DNA from: Lateolabrax maculatus
Lineage: Eukaryota; Chordata; Actinopteri; Acropomatiformes; Lateolabracidae
Direction of reading: 5' to 3'
NCBI GenBank assembly: GCA_031216445.1
Contig: CM062202.1
Span: 18,038,001 to 18,102,000, forward strand
Length of the DNA stretch: 64,000 nt
A program made the translations under genes and the position numbers. Every line of letters starts with the position of its first letter. Position 1 is the first letter of the stretch. Under the pieces are notes generated by a model. That model saw nothing but the letters and a program-made list of their open reading frames with translations. It did no database searches and was not told the DNA's origin. Of the stretch, positions 13,801 to 26,031 are shown piece by piece.

Positions 13801-16800
13801 TACAACATCGGCTTTAGCCTGCTTTATTCAGTGATGTATTTAATGTCATACTTATTGCTGTGATTTAAGAATTTAAAGAGGAACAGCAGGAGTCGCTCTA
13901 TATCTACATCAAAGCAAACCTCTTTTGTTCTGCAACAAATCGCTGCACATTTTGGGAGATTTTACCTACACGCTGACATTCATCCTTAATGTTCCTTTTT
14001 TTCATTTCTTTGATCGCAACATTATGCGGATATGTTAATGCTTTTCTCTCTCACAGACTCACACTTCCTACAGCTCTCCTTCCTTGTCCTTACGGGTCTG
14101 TGTCCATCCCAATTTCCTCCTAATTTCCTCTCAATTTTCCTCTCTGTTCCACCACCCTCCCCCCCTTCTAACCCTCCCTGATGCCCCCCCCCCCCCTCCT
14201 CTCTCTGGTGGCCCGTGAGCCCGAAGGTTTGGAGGTCTGGATAACCAGCCATGTCTAATGGTACACAGCCCACTCATACTGCAGGGTGGGCAACTTCAAA
14301 AGAACAGCACCAGCACCCCAGAGGTATGCAAACACACATATACAGTCACGTAAGCTCCCTCCTTTCCTCTTTCAAACTCTCGCACACATTTACACACACA
14401 AACAGCAACCCTTTGTGTGCACCCTCTCTTGTTGTTTCACACGCACACGCACACACAGCCTGTAAAATTTCAATTAACCAGTGCTTTTAATATTTTGGCG
14501 TTGTCTCCTGTGTTTCCCCCCCTTTTTTTTGTTTTTCCATTTGTTGTGCTTATTTATATGTACTTTATTCTTGTTTTCCTCTTTTATCGGGGTCTCCCCT
14601 CTCAGCCAAGCTGGTCTCAGAACACCGCCTCTGCTGAATCATTATCAAACGGCCCAGTGACTATTCAGAGGGCCTCTATGCGAATGATGCAATCGAGATA
14701 CAACTGAGCGACCTCTTTGTTACCCAGGCTGTGCTGAAGTGGGGAGTCTCAGGAGGCCAGACTTCAGGGCTTGAGGCCCGTGACTTTATGCCAATAGTCA
14801 AAAGTATGGCTATGCAAGACAATAAAGCGGATGACTCAGGACTCCCTGCATGTGTGTCGGTGCGTGTGCATCAGTGACGGAGACACACCCAAGCATTTTC
14901 GTGCTGTTGCATGAGCCGTTATTATAGTGATACTGGAAGGTGAGCAAGCAAGCACACGCGATAGTGTGTTTGTGCCTCAGGTATCCCTGACGCCATTTGA
15001 GTACCAGCTTTCTTATGGCCCACTCATTTACATACAATATGAAATAGTACATGTGTAAACAGAGGCGTTTGGGTTGAGACGGGACAACAAAGAGTGAGGG
15101 AAACGATGACAATGTTCCAATAAAGACATGCTCGTGTGCATTTGAACTTTTTCGTGTGTGCGCGCTTGTATGTCCTACCTTTTCTAACCCAGGCAGGCAT
15201 GTGTGCCTGGTGTGTCACGGTGTAACAGGCGCGGTGCTTTCCTTTGACTAGCTCGTCCCATAGGATGATGTCTGCTGAATCAGAGTCCGTCCTCAGACAG
15301 AGTCTCTCAAACAGAGATATCTGAGCTGAGGTAAAATATAAAGCACTGACCTGGGATAACAGGCACACACACACGCGGTTATGGAGCAATGGACTGATAA
15401 ACACAAACAGATGATGCAGAAAAAAACCCTGACAAATTCCTGCCTCTCGCCTTCTTCTCTTCCTTCTTTCTATTATTCCTTGGCTTTTCTCTTTCTGTGT
15501 ATTACCTGTCCTCCAATGTCTCCTATGGTGAGGACGGCCTGGTCCGGGTGAGAGGGATCTACCCAGTAGTCTAGACACCATGGAGTAAACTTCAAACCCT
15601 AGAGAAGATCAGAGGTGGTGTGCACAATGTTATATTTCATATCCATTAACACTTTTCTCAAGTTATTTTATAATCTGGATACTCGATATCCAGAGTGCAA
15701 CAGTAGATGTTGATATGATGACAGAAAATGTTAAAACCAACTGAACTAACAAAAACTGTGTGTATGGTTCTTTCTTTAGAGGAGGATTACAGCTGTAGCT
15801 GTTACCTGGAGCTTGTACTTGCAGCTGAAGTCCTGTTTAGACAGTATGTCATAAAAACACAACTCCTTACTTGTGAAAGACACCGCTATCTGAGAAAAAG
15901 GAATAAAGGAGTGAGAAAATACTTTGAGAAACAGTGAGACTTACAAATAGACAGCAATTCAAGTCATCAGTATGAAATAATAAGGATTTAACTATTTCCC
16001 TGACTGATAATTGATGCATAACTGGAAAATCTTCATGTGTGTTATACAACAGAATTATATGTGTCACCCACAAATCTGTAGATTAAGGACTTGCTAATTA
16101 AAAGTATTGATCAATAATTGATGGTGTTATTACTGAAAAATGTTTATTTTCTTTACATTATGCAATAGCTTCACATCTTCAATATCATTAACCAAAAAAA
16201 AATGATCAATAATTAATTGATTGAGTGAAATGCATGTTTACCTCTGTGCAGTACAATATCTGCCCCAATAATTGAGACTACTTTTCAATAATAAATGTAT
16301 AAATTAATTTATACAATAACATTTCTACAGTTGTGTAAACTATGCTGCAGCATAACCAGGACACCAATCAACAATTTGACTGATTGATCATTTGTTCCTT
16401 ATGTGACTTTCTCAAAGTTAAAGTCACCTTGTGCACATTGTGCAGCAGCACCATGTCTGTGACCCAGAGGTCTTTGGGTGTGACTGTGCTGTTTTGCAGT
16501 CGGTGCGTGAGCACAAGGGACATGTCCTCTCCATCCCGCAGCACCACTGTTGCTCCTTTACTCACGGTCAGATACTGACCTGAACTCTGCAGGTAAGACA
16601 CCTGGGGAGACCAGAGGACATTAAAAAACTACAACATTTAACCTAGACAAAACATACGGATTGAGCAAAGATACAGAAAGACTCTCTACTTGCTTCTGAA
16701 AAACTGACCTTCAGAAGAGCTTTAATGTTCTTTGCGATGCAGTTTGAAACATCTTAATGTCAAGTTAATTAGTCATATGGAGGCTCCAGCCTTTAAAATT

Positions 16801-18560
16801 AAATGTAAAATATTTCATCTTAAAGTAGTTCCCTTCTTGCTCATCTCTAGTCATAAAACTACACTGGAATAAGTCCATTAAGCATGAGACAAGTGAGTAG
16901 GGCACATTCTTGTATGCTGAAACCAATAAAACAAAAAGGATTAATGAATGATGCAATTTTATTGGCTAAGCTACAAGAAAAAAGGCTTGAGCTGACTGTG
17001 TCTGATGAGAAACAGACACTGAATATCCTTAATGAAAGAAGGTTTATTAACACTTATAGAATAGAGGTCAGGGCTTAGATGTACTACCAGTCTAATTACT
17101 GCAGACTTTCCCACAGCCAACTGCAGGCTTTGCAGGATCTCTGAGATTGGCGTATCATGTATTTATGTCTAATTATTCTAATTACCTATTTATCTACAGA
17201 GTGAGTCACTAGTACGATGAGTTCCTAGAAACCTTTTTTTTTTTTTTTTACAAATTTAATAAATAGAGCACTGAAACCTTTGTCATTTGACATTACACAT
17301 AGTCATCTGATCTATTGTTATACAAAAATATGGATTAGTGCAACTTTAAGTATATTTTCTATTTTCTCTCCGATGCTGACGTCGTGCCACACTTTACTGA
17401 CAGTGTCACAGACAGCAGTTAGAGTCTTCTGAGCGACATTAGTCCGTCTGCCTCTTTAAGACACGATGTAAGCTGAAAGGGTCAAAACCTTCCAGTCATT
17501 TTAAAAACAACTTGCAAAACACTCACATTTGACATTTTGACATTCTCAGGATGGAAAGATTAAAGTGGTGAGCCATCACTTTATCCACAGCAGCCGGCAC
17601 TTCCCGGCAGCTTCATTTACATATTAATTGATAGATGTTAAACTTAAAGGAGTCCAGAGCCATTTATCTCAGAAGAGGTGTGCCATTTTGATGAGCAAGA
17701 CCCTAATACTTTCGAACTTTTCCTCGCACAATGTTTAATAATGTGGAATTCCACCCAGTCAGCAGAGTTGTGGATTCTCCAGTCAGTCAATGTCGAAATG
17801 TTTTTCAGATAACATGCTACAATAGATCAGATGTTTAAAATGGGAGGCGTGTTCTGACCTTCATAACAAACTCTTCTTCTCACCAAGTGTCCAAGAGGTC
17901 GGTGACCCTTTTACCTTTTGAACTGGGTCTCGGTGCGGACAGGTCAAAGTGCGCGGTGGCTTCCAGCAAGGCATGCTGCCGCTTCTAGTGTTCTTCACTT
18001 TATCAGAAAGCTCCAGTAGCAGAAAAGAGCACAGGCCTCCCCAGTCCACCCGTCCCTCTTCCTTCACGGCGTCAATGTCCAGAAGGAGGCCGCGGTGCTC
18101 CTGAGTGACAACCACGCTTTCAAACAGGAGGCCATACTCCTCCTTGGAGCCGCGGCCAACTAACGACCAAGCCAGATGGATGAATTCAGTTCTGGACAAG
18201 GAGCGGGCTGCACCCGAGGGATCCTGTATCAAGAGCAACAGGAGACAGTGTCTGCACACAGATGCACTGAGTCTCTTTAGCATTCGAACACAATGTGCTG
18301 CAGATGCTCTGGCTTCTGAAGCATTTCTTATGAGACCTGGAGGTGTTGTACTATGGGATGCTTGTAAACAGAGATAAGGTATAAATTATAAAACTCTTCT
18401 GCAAGTGTTTCCGATGGGAATTGAAGGTGTTGTAGTATGAGACTATTAATAAACTGACAAAACACAGAGAAGCACTCACTAGGAAAAGGCCCTGTAGCTT
18501 TCTATAGTCCTCAGTGTTCATCCTGCTCTCAAGCTGTGCCACCTCCATCCTCGTTCCCAT
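3752..18560 (-). CDS. wdr49: WD-repeat protein WDR49 (CFAP337), 3' end not found
   Basis: Twelve exons join in frame with GT-AG sites: 18480-18560, 17915-18223, 16428-16601, 15806-15889, 15506-15598, 15179-15350, 11729-11896, 10887-11035, 9984-10217, 8870-9034, 5557-5672 and 3752-3882. They give about 625 residues. The start MGTRMEVAQ has a strong context (aaccATGG). Residues 28-130 hold an EF-hand-like N-terminal part (DIDAVKEEGRVDWGG). WD strands follow, such as DHQVLLWNP (366-374), VLCLWDVSS (411-419), VKVWDFNGR (542-550) and the family-typical PSEWKGGVQH (599-608). The WDR49 family is associated with cilia and flagella; the propellers are presumed scaffolds on the axoneme. The last exon seen ends in phase 1, so C-terminal exons must exist further left. 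I could not recognise them in 1-3751, so they may lie outside the window. Lying beside pdcd10 in the same orientation matches the human order. WDR64 is the closest alternative, but synteny favours WDR49. Confidence 0.92.
4045..4335. repeat. Degenerate (AGT)n trinucleotide tract
   Basis: About 290 nt of imperfect AGT/AGC/GTA triplets. Long open frames on the plus strand here are a by-product of the triplet period, not a gene. Confidence 0.85.
4961..5332. repeat. Cluster of GT and CA microsatellites
   Basis: It contains (GT)n at 4961-5004, (CA)32 at 5131-5194 and (AC)27 at 5279-5332. The unit type flips between strands across the cluster. Confidence 0.95.
6604..7330 (+). pseudogene. Decayed hAT-family transposase fragment
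   Basis: Translations resemble the C-terminal half of ZBED-like hAT transposases. At 6604-6699 the sequence reads LDARLQPHLEEDQRQNVFHW, where hAT enzymes have an LDPRFK-type block. From 6863 it reads IHFAVEETDEGGG and PPSKKRALEDLLGG. At about 7120-7235, in another frame, come LKWWKENALLCPLP, FIPAFSVPSERVF and then AGDIVNVQRS, which is the hAT dimerisation region. Traces of MLIFLEKK follow near 7285. Frame breaks occur in the T run near 7227 and in the A run near 7080, and stops follow. The first two blocks are separated by sequence with GT and AG ends. No ends of the element or target duplication were identified. It is dead and lies in a wdr49 intron, opposite strand. Confidence 0.7.
7500..8037 (+). 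mobile_element. Possible solo LTR
   Basis: The stretch starts with TGTTA and ends with ACA. It contains an AATAAA at 7956-7961 placed about 80 nt before the end, as in many LTRs. Sequence after it (TGTTTAAGACATC, GGTCTCCTGAA) has an R-U5 look. No target-site duplication or primer-binding site was found, and no internal retroviral genes are nearby. It could instead be unrelated intron sequence. Confidence 0.25.
8945..8958. promoter_or_regulatory. Perfect palindromic X-box motif inside a wdr49 exon
   Basis: The sequence GTTGCCATGGCAAC is a perfect RFX X-box palindrome with a two-base spacer. It lies within coding exon 8870-9034, where it encodes part of CHGNAE, so the match may be forced by codon choice. 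It is about 9.6 kb downstream of the start codon. Whether it is bound is unknown. Confidence 0.3.
9646..9805. mobile_element. Imperfect inverted-repeat element (MITE-like)
   Basis: Arms of about 42 nt at 9646-9688 and 9764-9805 are inverted copies matching at roughly three quarters of positions. They share blocks such as GTCTTCATCAGCAG versus its inverted partner CTACTGATGAAGAG. A spacer of about 75 nt lies between. The size and structure suggest a short nonautonomous DNA element in a wdr49 intron. The family is not identified. Confidence 0.45.
10849..10880. repeat. (AC)n next to a wdr49 splice donor
   Basis: The tract ends 6 nt from the donor of exon 10887-11035; in the sense of wdr49 it is a (GT)n run right after gtaggag. 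Confidence 0.95.
12240..13260 (-). mobile_element. L2/CR1-type LINE fragment with flanking repeat
   Basis: The minus strand at 12,546-12,799 translates to LLNLSSAFDTGDH, LEKWVGFRDTVID and YLSNRILSVAVGDATS. These follow the LLDLSAAFDTVDH...YLSNR pattern of fish L2/CR1 reverse transcriptases. The catalytic FADD box is not in the piece, and a short stretch after CGPP has lost the usual GVPQGS reading. Flanking sequence (12,240-12,545 and 12,800-13,260) resembles dispersed fish repeats (GGAGTTCCAGAGCTGAGGGG). It lies in a wdr49 intron. Confidence 0.55.
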
Positions 18561-18566
18561 GGTTAC
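18553..18566 (-). promoter_or_regulatory. RFX X-box-like palindrome over the wdr49 start codon
   Basis: On the minus strand the sequence reads GTAACCATGGGAAC. This fits the RFX X-box form GTNRCC, a 0-3 base spacer, then RGYAAC-type half, with one deviation (GGGAAC). The start codon is inside the spacer and second half. RFX factors drive ciliary genes, and wdr49 belongs to a ciliary family. An overlap with the Kozak context by chance is possible. Confidence 0.4.
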
Positions 18567-19728
18567 AGCTCAGACCTGTCAATCAATCACCGGGCATACC
18601 AGACAATGACAGGAAGGTAAAGCATGTGTATGTGTGTCTGTACCGAAGACTGACACACCGTCGAATAATAGATTCTAGGTGTTATATGACGAAACAAGAT
18701 GTTCCCAGCTGGAGTAGCTAATCCCTTAGTAACCTTCTATATCTGTTTCACAGCAGGTTGTCATGTCACCATAATCATACGCCAGAGTCACAGCAGCAGC
18801 GGACTTCTTTTGTAGGTTCTTTTCACTCTATCCAAACATGTCTTTGCTGAATGGTGAGCGAAAGGTCTTTCATTTTCAACAGAAATGTCCCCCCAGCTCA
18901 GCGGCTTTCACTGGTGAGTGAATAGGTCCCCAGATTGGGCTATGTCTCAGAAATTGTTCGAGGAGGCTGCAGGTTGCCAAAACATGTCAAGTCTCTGTTA
19001 TGTATGTTTAATATGAAGGAAAATACTGGAGTCAGGTAGATGAGCAGCATGAATAATGAATAAAAGGTAGGATTTGTTGCACTGGCCTGCGTGGCGATTA
19101 AAAGTGCATTCGAGGTCCATGAGCGATGTGTGAGATGATGAAAAGTTTCTTTTTAACATTCAACAAAACACTACAAAGGGCAGTGGAGAACCCGACATCA
19201 ACGTTTATGAGACAAATTCATTGGATGTGGCATCAAACTGAGCTGCGTAATGAAAGCAAAGAATCAATGCTTTGCTGAAGCTATTATCTTTTTATAATAG
19301 TGATTAATTGCAGCATGATCTTGATTTGAGAGTGTATCCACCCCTGTATTTACATCCCTGACAGCAAGTAGTAGACCGCAACAGATATGTTTATGCTACA
19401 GTAATAAATGAAAAGAATGGCGAAACGTTGGGGACAACTCGATCATGTTTTGTTTATGAGTGTGATAACTTTTAATCAATTACATCCTGGCATTGTTGTG
19501 TAGCAAGCAGCTGGCATCAGGCTTTATGAGATTAAACAGACAGCCCATATACTGAGCAGATGCACTACACACATTGCTGTTTGAACTAACGTAAAACATA
19601 TCTAACATATGATGCAACTGACTGACCTTTAAGGAACTGCTTTTAGTCGTATAAAGTTTACAAGACAAGTCAACAGAAAAATACGTAGCATTGTGCTGTC
19701 ATGTGTGCTGGCAAACAAAATCACTTAC

Positions 19729-20312
19729 CAGGGTTGCCTCTCTTCTTCCTAGATGGCCACTTCAGTTCCAGTCAACTCTCTCGAAGCTGTCACTGCCGGA
19801 TTTCTATCTGGGCTTTATTAAAGTTGTACAGAGTAGCATCCACTGCAGTCAAGCTGTCCGAAACCCCATCTCAACATCAGGCTGTAACTGCATCATGACA
19901 GACTCTTGGCCTGGTAACATCACTGTCAGGTTAGCTGTACCTTTCCTGCCAGTGTGTACACACTTCAGTCAAGCAGGTTTTTAATCACGAAGTCTGTATA
20001 GTAGAGCTGACCACACACAGTTTCTCAGTTAATAACAAACTCAAACTTACCAAGACGACCAATTTCATCCCCTCAGTCCACAATGGGTGTCCAGCGTAAA
20101 CTGTCCAAGAGTCCCCATGCTCTGAGGTGTTGAAACAGCATCTTTAAATGTATGACATTTCAAACAAATCCTCAGCCTCTGGCCGGTCCGTCTTGGCCGT
20201 GGCTGGGTCTTGTCCGGAGGAGATTCAGTTGATTCCAGGAGCCCGAGCTTGGTGTCCAGAGGTTTGTCTAAACTAGCGATCTCAGAGAAGCAATCAACTC
20301 TAACGGCCCTGG
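19729..20312 (-). other. Two unassigned candidate exons upstream of wdr49
   Basis: On the minus strand, 20051-20312 is bounded by a good acceptor (gtgctacag) and donor (TCTTG|gtaagttt). Next, 19729-19910 is bounded by ttaccag and by CCCTG|gtaagtga. The first candidate exon holds an 80-residue open frame from its left boundary to a stop, with a stretch reading RLRICLKCHTFKDA. It has no start codon of its own and does not continue through the second exon. I recognise no family. They could be 5' untranslated exons of wdr49, a noncoding transcript, or the tail of another gene. The splice sites are the only direct support. Confidence 0.3.
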
Positions 20313-20380
20313 CTGTAGCACACACACACACCCAGAGAGAGTTAACTAACTGCCCCCAGTAGCCCAGACAGTGGCAGAGG

Positions 20381-20381
<1 letters not shown>

Positions 20382-20435
<54 letters not shown>
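20382..20435. repeat. (CA)27 microsatellite
   Basis: An uninterrupted CA run of 54 nt, just upstream (in minus sense) of the unassigned candidate exons. Confidence 0.95.
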
Positions 20436-20437
<2 letters not shown>

Positions 20438-22086
20438 TCTTTTCTTTTATTATCCCTCACTCTCAAAGACTCAAAGGCTAAGTTTCCAGGCAACCAACTA
20501 CTCAAAAGAGTTGTGTTTGTGAGTCCAGGCCCTATCGTTTGCGTGCAACACAATATGTGTTACTCCTATTCACAGATTATCTACTGGAGAGAAAATAATC
20601 TGTGCGAGGTACAATTACCGCCCTACATAGATACACAACCTGCACACATGCACACACACACACACACCGTAGCTACAGCAATACAATTCACAAGAACATT
20701 AGTATTCTACTGCCACTCATAAAAGTGTTCTTGCATTCAAAGAACTTAAAAAAGTAGTGACGTGAAACCTGGACAAAAAAAAAAAAAAAACACACCACCA
20801 CAGCTTTATAGTGCCATTCAAATGCCTTAGAGAGGACATCCTGCGGGTCACTCGTAACTATACACACACACACACACAACAAAAGAGGGAAAAAGTCTCT
20901 TAGAGATTTGTTAAACTGAAACAAATAGATTTCCTGTATGACTACAAGCGTGACTACACACAAGAGCCATACATCCAACATATATTATCATTTCCCTCCC
21001 TCCCTGCTGCTTCAGTGACCACGACCAATCCCTGTGTGTGACTTAATGGCCTGGAATAACTTGAATTAGCTGATTACAGCGGTCGTCAACGGTGACAGGA
21101 TCAGAAAATTAGGTCTCAGCAATTTCAATAATAAAGCTTTAAAAATTAACACTATCACAATTGGATTACAGTGGTGCATGCAGGAGCCAGTACAGAGCCC
21201 AAAATAGCCCACCACAAATCCACCATGGAAAATCCACTATTATACAGGGAGAAGAATGAAGTTGCTGGAATGGGGAAAAATTGGTACGGATCTTAGTACT
21301 GGGAGGAAAGAGGTGCAGGCGAAGAAAGTGAATGCAAGGGCAACTGAGCAGAAATGAAGCACTTTCATACAACAATGCAAATCTGAAGAGAGCCCCACTT
21401 TTGAAAATCTTTCTCAAATAACAGAACTCTTTGATTCGCAATAAAAAGAAACATGTTTTTTTTTTTTTTCCCAACACACTCTTCATGACTCTTGTTTAAG
21501 TGGTTCCAGAGGAATTTCAAGTCCCTTTATTTGATTTACATTTGGTTTAAGGAATGTTGTCATGGCTGTTGCAATTAAAGAATCAAAAATATAGAAAGAC
21601 AGAAAATGACAAACAGAAACAATACATTCATAGTCAAATTCATTAGCGTGGATTAAACCTTGGTTTATTAAAATGTGTTGCTTCAAATTTCCCAAACCAA
21701 GTGTACTTCTGCTGTTTGCTTTAATGTCCTTGAAATACTCTGTGGTTGTGAATATGAACTGTACAAGCCAACCTGTTTTTGAGCACTATGTTGTGATGTT
21801 TTATGACGTATACAGCTGTATCACAGCACTTCCCTTTGTGAGATTTTGGTGCAAATTAAGTCCAAAACAAAGGATTTGCTCACTGATGTTCAGAATCTGA
21901 CACTGAAACAGATGTTTATCATTGACATTGCTGAAAATATCTCAGTGTGGTATCCTGCAATCTATGGTTATGTATGCCACATGAACATACTGTAGGGGGG
22001 GGGACAAATATTTCACTGGCAAACAATCAAATTAAATGTAAGGTTCGAAATTTTTAACAGTGGATTTCCATTTTATCTAAATGCAG

Positions 22087-22324
22087 CAGTGGTTCTCAAC
22101 CTTGAGAGGTCACAGGACAAAAAAAAGAAAAAGAGAAATCAATTAACAAAAAATGTTGCTTTTTTCCTGTGAAATACTTTCACCTATTCAGATCTGTAAA
22201 AAAACATTTTATTCAAATAACTTGACGACAAAATCACCATTTAAAGTGCCTGTGATGAGGAATCACAAGAAGTTAGTTTTTTAAGGAGTCGCAAGAAAGA
22301 AAAAAAAAAGTTTAGAAACCACTG
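22087..22324. mobile_element. hAT-type MITE with CAGTGGTTCTCAA ends
   Basis: The left end CAGTGGTTCTCAAC and right end GTTTAGAAACCACTG are inverted copies of each other with small changes. These are the ends of a widespread family of nonautonomous hAT elements. Flanking 8-mers (AAATGCAG and ACATACAA) agree at five positions, which could be a decayed target duplication. The 238 nt has no coding capacity. Confidence 0.75.
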
Positions 22325-23195
22325 ACATACAACAAAAAAACTGACAGATCATTTTTGGATCGGATCATTATCTTAAGATTTGCATCTCTGATCGCCTATC
22401 ATTAAAAAAAAGCCATGTGTTCTTTTATATAGTGGACTATCTATTGTTAGTAGACAGTAAATGTTAAGACTTCACATATATTTCTGTAACTAAAGCAAAA
22501 GAAAAAGACAGCACAGCTGGGGAGTTACTGCTCACATGAATGGGTTGAGTTTATGATGCACTGGGTGAAGCAGTACACAGTACAGCACAAAGAAAGCAGA
22601 CAGTGAACACAGTCTTCATTTCGAATTCTTGAGCATTTCTTCAGACCTTGATTTCTTGATAGGATTTGAACCTATCAAATTTAAGCTGAATATGGTGTAT
22701 GCTGATAGTGGCAGGATATTAGTGCCGCAAGATCAAGATTATGCTTTACAATAGAAGAATGACAATAAAATGAGAGTCCAAACATGTGGGAATGTATTTG
22801 GAAACTGAATGCCACTTCTGCTCATTGTACTTCTTTTGGACCAAACTTTTATACATGGGAAATAATCACATTTTTTCCTAAACTTTCTCTACACAGTGCT
22901 GAACAGAGAGGGAAACATAAAGGAACGAAGAAATATCGACTTAAGAATCTGATAAAAGAACAACATAAAAGAGAGTTAAAAATCCGTGGCAATTACTGTC
23001 AACGTGATTTACTTTGAACTTCAAACTACCTGATCCCCCCTCAAAGCCACAGAATTATAAATTATACAGCCAAAAATAATAAAATGTCTTTACAAATTAC
23101 AAAGCTTCATATCACCTATTCTCTAATAAAAACATCTGCGCGCGTGTGTGTGTGTGTGGGTGTGTGTGTGTGTGTGTGTGTGTCTTCTCAGGCTG

Positions 23196-23520
23196 CTACA
23201 CCACAGTCTTGAAGGCCTGCAGGATCATGTTGGTTTGGTGGGTGAGCCGGTTGGCGCTGACAAACACGTTTATCACTCTGGAAACAACCGTGACAGAGAC
23301 ACAAGGACACATGTGTCAATCAAACAGCAAAGAAACCATGGCAACAATATTAGGATTGATCCAGGAAACACTTTGATCTGGCTGGAATGGAGAATGTCGG
23401 GCTTCAGAGAATACACGCCTGCATGAATCCACAGGAAATGGGTCAAGGGAATTATTCAGCAATGGTGGATTTGATAGAAGCGGGCCTGTGATCAAACGAC
23501 AACCATTTACATGGTGGCGA

Positions 23521-23569
<49 letters not shown>

Positions 23570-24333
23570 TGAGAGCCTGTGTGTGTGAGCGTGTGTGTGC
23601 AAGTGTGTAGTACCTGTGTGTGCATGTGAAAAAGAAAAGGCTGAACAAGTGAGTGAGAAGACAGGAAAGGAAGAAAAACAGACAGAAAAAACTCTTAAAA
23701 CAGAGAGTAAACTAGAAACAGTGTCATACTTTCCATCTCTGAAGTAGTTTTTGAGAGTGTCACTGAAGCTCTTGGAGTATTTCACAAACTCTTTCTTCTG
23801 CTTTTCCAGTGCCTAACCAATAAATACAGACAGCCTTTCAGATCCACTTATTTCACAGCAGCTGCATTTGTGTGTATGCATTTTTTTTTCCTAATGTATC
23901 TACTTACCCGTCTATTCTGATACTGGTATTTCCTGAAGACTGTATTAACTGTGTCGAGCAGCTCCTTGATGGCACTGGCAATGTCTCTGTAGATAACACA
24001 CACAAAGAAATGCATGTTAAAAAACAATATCTTAAAATCTGTTTTTATCAGGCAGTGATACCCTGAAACTACAGTTCTTTGATCCTGCTTGTTGTCTCCC
24101 TCTCTTCCCCTTTTCTCACAAACACGCTTTCACCTTCAACTGTTTCTCCCACCGCATGCACTTGAAATCTGTCGTTGCGTAACTTTAATTTTTTAGCGTC
24201 CCTTTTGAATTGATTTTATTTCTAAGCCCTCTGCCGGGTAAGTGACTTAAGCAGTGACTCACTAAGAGTATTGAATTTGATCAAAATAGTGGTGGCCAAG
24301 AAAATAAAACGTCTTTCACTTTCTCTCTGGGGT

Positions 24334-24381
<48 letters not shown>

Positions 24382-25037
24382 AAGTTTTGTCACTATTCCA
24401 TAACATACGTTTTAATGATTCAGTTTCTAAACTTAGGTAATGTGATGACACCATGGCCATTTCTCTTGGCTGATGAAGAAATATGGTTGAAAGCCTGTAA
24501 GTGGACCTTTGAGTTGACATTATTTTCAACACAAACTGTTCCCAAGGTCACAAATTAACTCCCATGATCAAACCTGGTCTCCTGATTTGATTTCACTTCC
24601 TCTTGTGTTGCTAATTAAAAAATATAACTTAGAACATTTTCTATTTGACATAAATGCTGATCTTTATTTATTTTTTAACCTTTCGTTGACATAACACAAT
24701 GAACCAGTTGGAAAAAATGAAGCAAATTCCACTGAATGTCAAACAAACAATTGTGTTTACGAATAAATATTAAATTTGAACACAATTATTAACTCAGTCT
24801 TTCTTCAAACGTTTGCTCATTTATATAGCCCACAAACTTTTTAATTTTAGTTTGTATGCAAAGACACACAATGAACAAGGCTTTAGTCTTTGTACCAAAC
24901 CATTAACTAGAAAATAAAACAATTTTGGATTGGAATGGTTGGCAAAAGACATCTTGAGACATTTTCTGGCAATTTATTCGATTAACACAAGAAGTTAGAC
25001 TGAACCCCTTGTGTAGAATCAAACCTGATGTATATGG

Positions 25038-25107
<70 letters not shown>

Positions 25108-26031
25108 CTCACACACTGAGCTGTCTTACTTGATGGTCTGTAGGAATCCTACTCTGTCATTGATCTCATCTGGTATGGTGCTGAGGATGTGTTTCAGAGC
25201 TCGGGCCCTCTCATTCAGCTCCTGGAACTCTGGCTCCCGCCTGTCAATCATGAACTCTGAAAACACCAAGAGGAAAAGAAAAATACAGATTTTAAAATCC
25301 TCAGTGACGGGAACGTTGGCACACATGCAAATAGCTACGGGGAACACTGAAACGAAGCAATTAATAATGGTGGCACATGTGAGAAACATGTCGAACAGTG
25401 CAAATGTATAAAATGAATTCGGGATCAAGAATGTGTGTGCACACACACTTTAAAGAGACAGTGTTTAGTTTGTTAAGTGAAGGCAGAAATAAGGCAGTAC
25501 TTGGGCTGTGCCATGCAGGAGCTACATTTAAAATTCATCCAAAGTGTGTGTGTGTATATGCATGTGTGAATTCATTACTACCATCAATCACTGTACACAG
25601 CACCAGGAATTCAATTACAGACAGAAAGGAACATTTGAGAACAGGGAGAGCAGGTGATATGTGGAGAAACAGCTCCCCCCAGTGGATAACCGGGCTAGTG
25701 TAATATGGGCCGGGGGATCGCAGGAACCCAAGTGAAGAAAGGTTGGTGATCATTCAGCTTGCTGAAGTGTCCTTGAGCAACACAGCCAGTGCTGTGCATG
25801 TTCTACCTCTGGAGGACTTATTGATCTACTGTAAATCTCATGCTGGTACTGTTGCATCATATTCCACCCTCCTCCTCTCTTTGCATGCACCATCCACAGA
25901 GCATCGTACCTTCCACATCGTCTGCAGCCATGCGAAGTAGAGACTCACTGTACTCGATTTTTAAGTTCTTCTTCTCCAGAATTTTCAGAACAATGTCCTG
26001 GGTCAGACCCGGGTTCTCCTTCTCTGCCTAG

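Larger units (their letters stand above)
18567..23195. other. wdr49-pdcd10 spacer
   Basis: This 4.6 kb stretch separates the start of wdr49 from the stop of pdcd10. It holds the two candidate exons at 19.7-20.3 kb, a long (AC)n tract at 20,382-20,435, a hAT-type MITE at 22,087-22,324 and A/T-rich sequence. The pdcd10 3' untranslated region must lie at the right end, which includes a GT-rich tract near 23,145-23,183. I saw no convincing poly(A) signal for it and no other gene. Confidence 0.6.

Noticed and set aside
14022..14273. Gly/Glu-rich minus-strand frame
   Set aside because: It comes from C-rich low-complexity sequence in a wdr49 intron.
15024..15581. A 185-residue minus-strand frame
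   Set aside because: It overlaps wdr49 exons 15506-15598 and 15179-15350 but reads the first one in the wrong frame and runs through the intron. The exon-by-exon model explains it.
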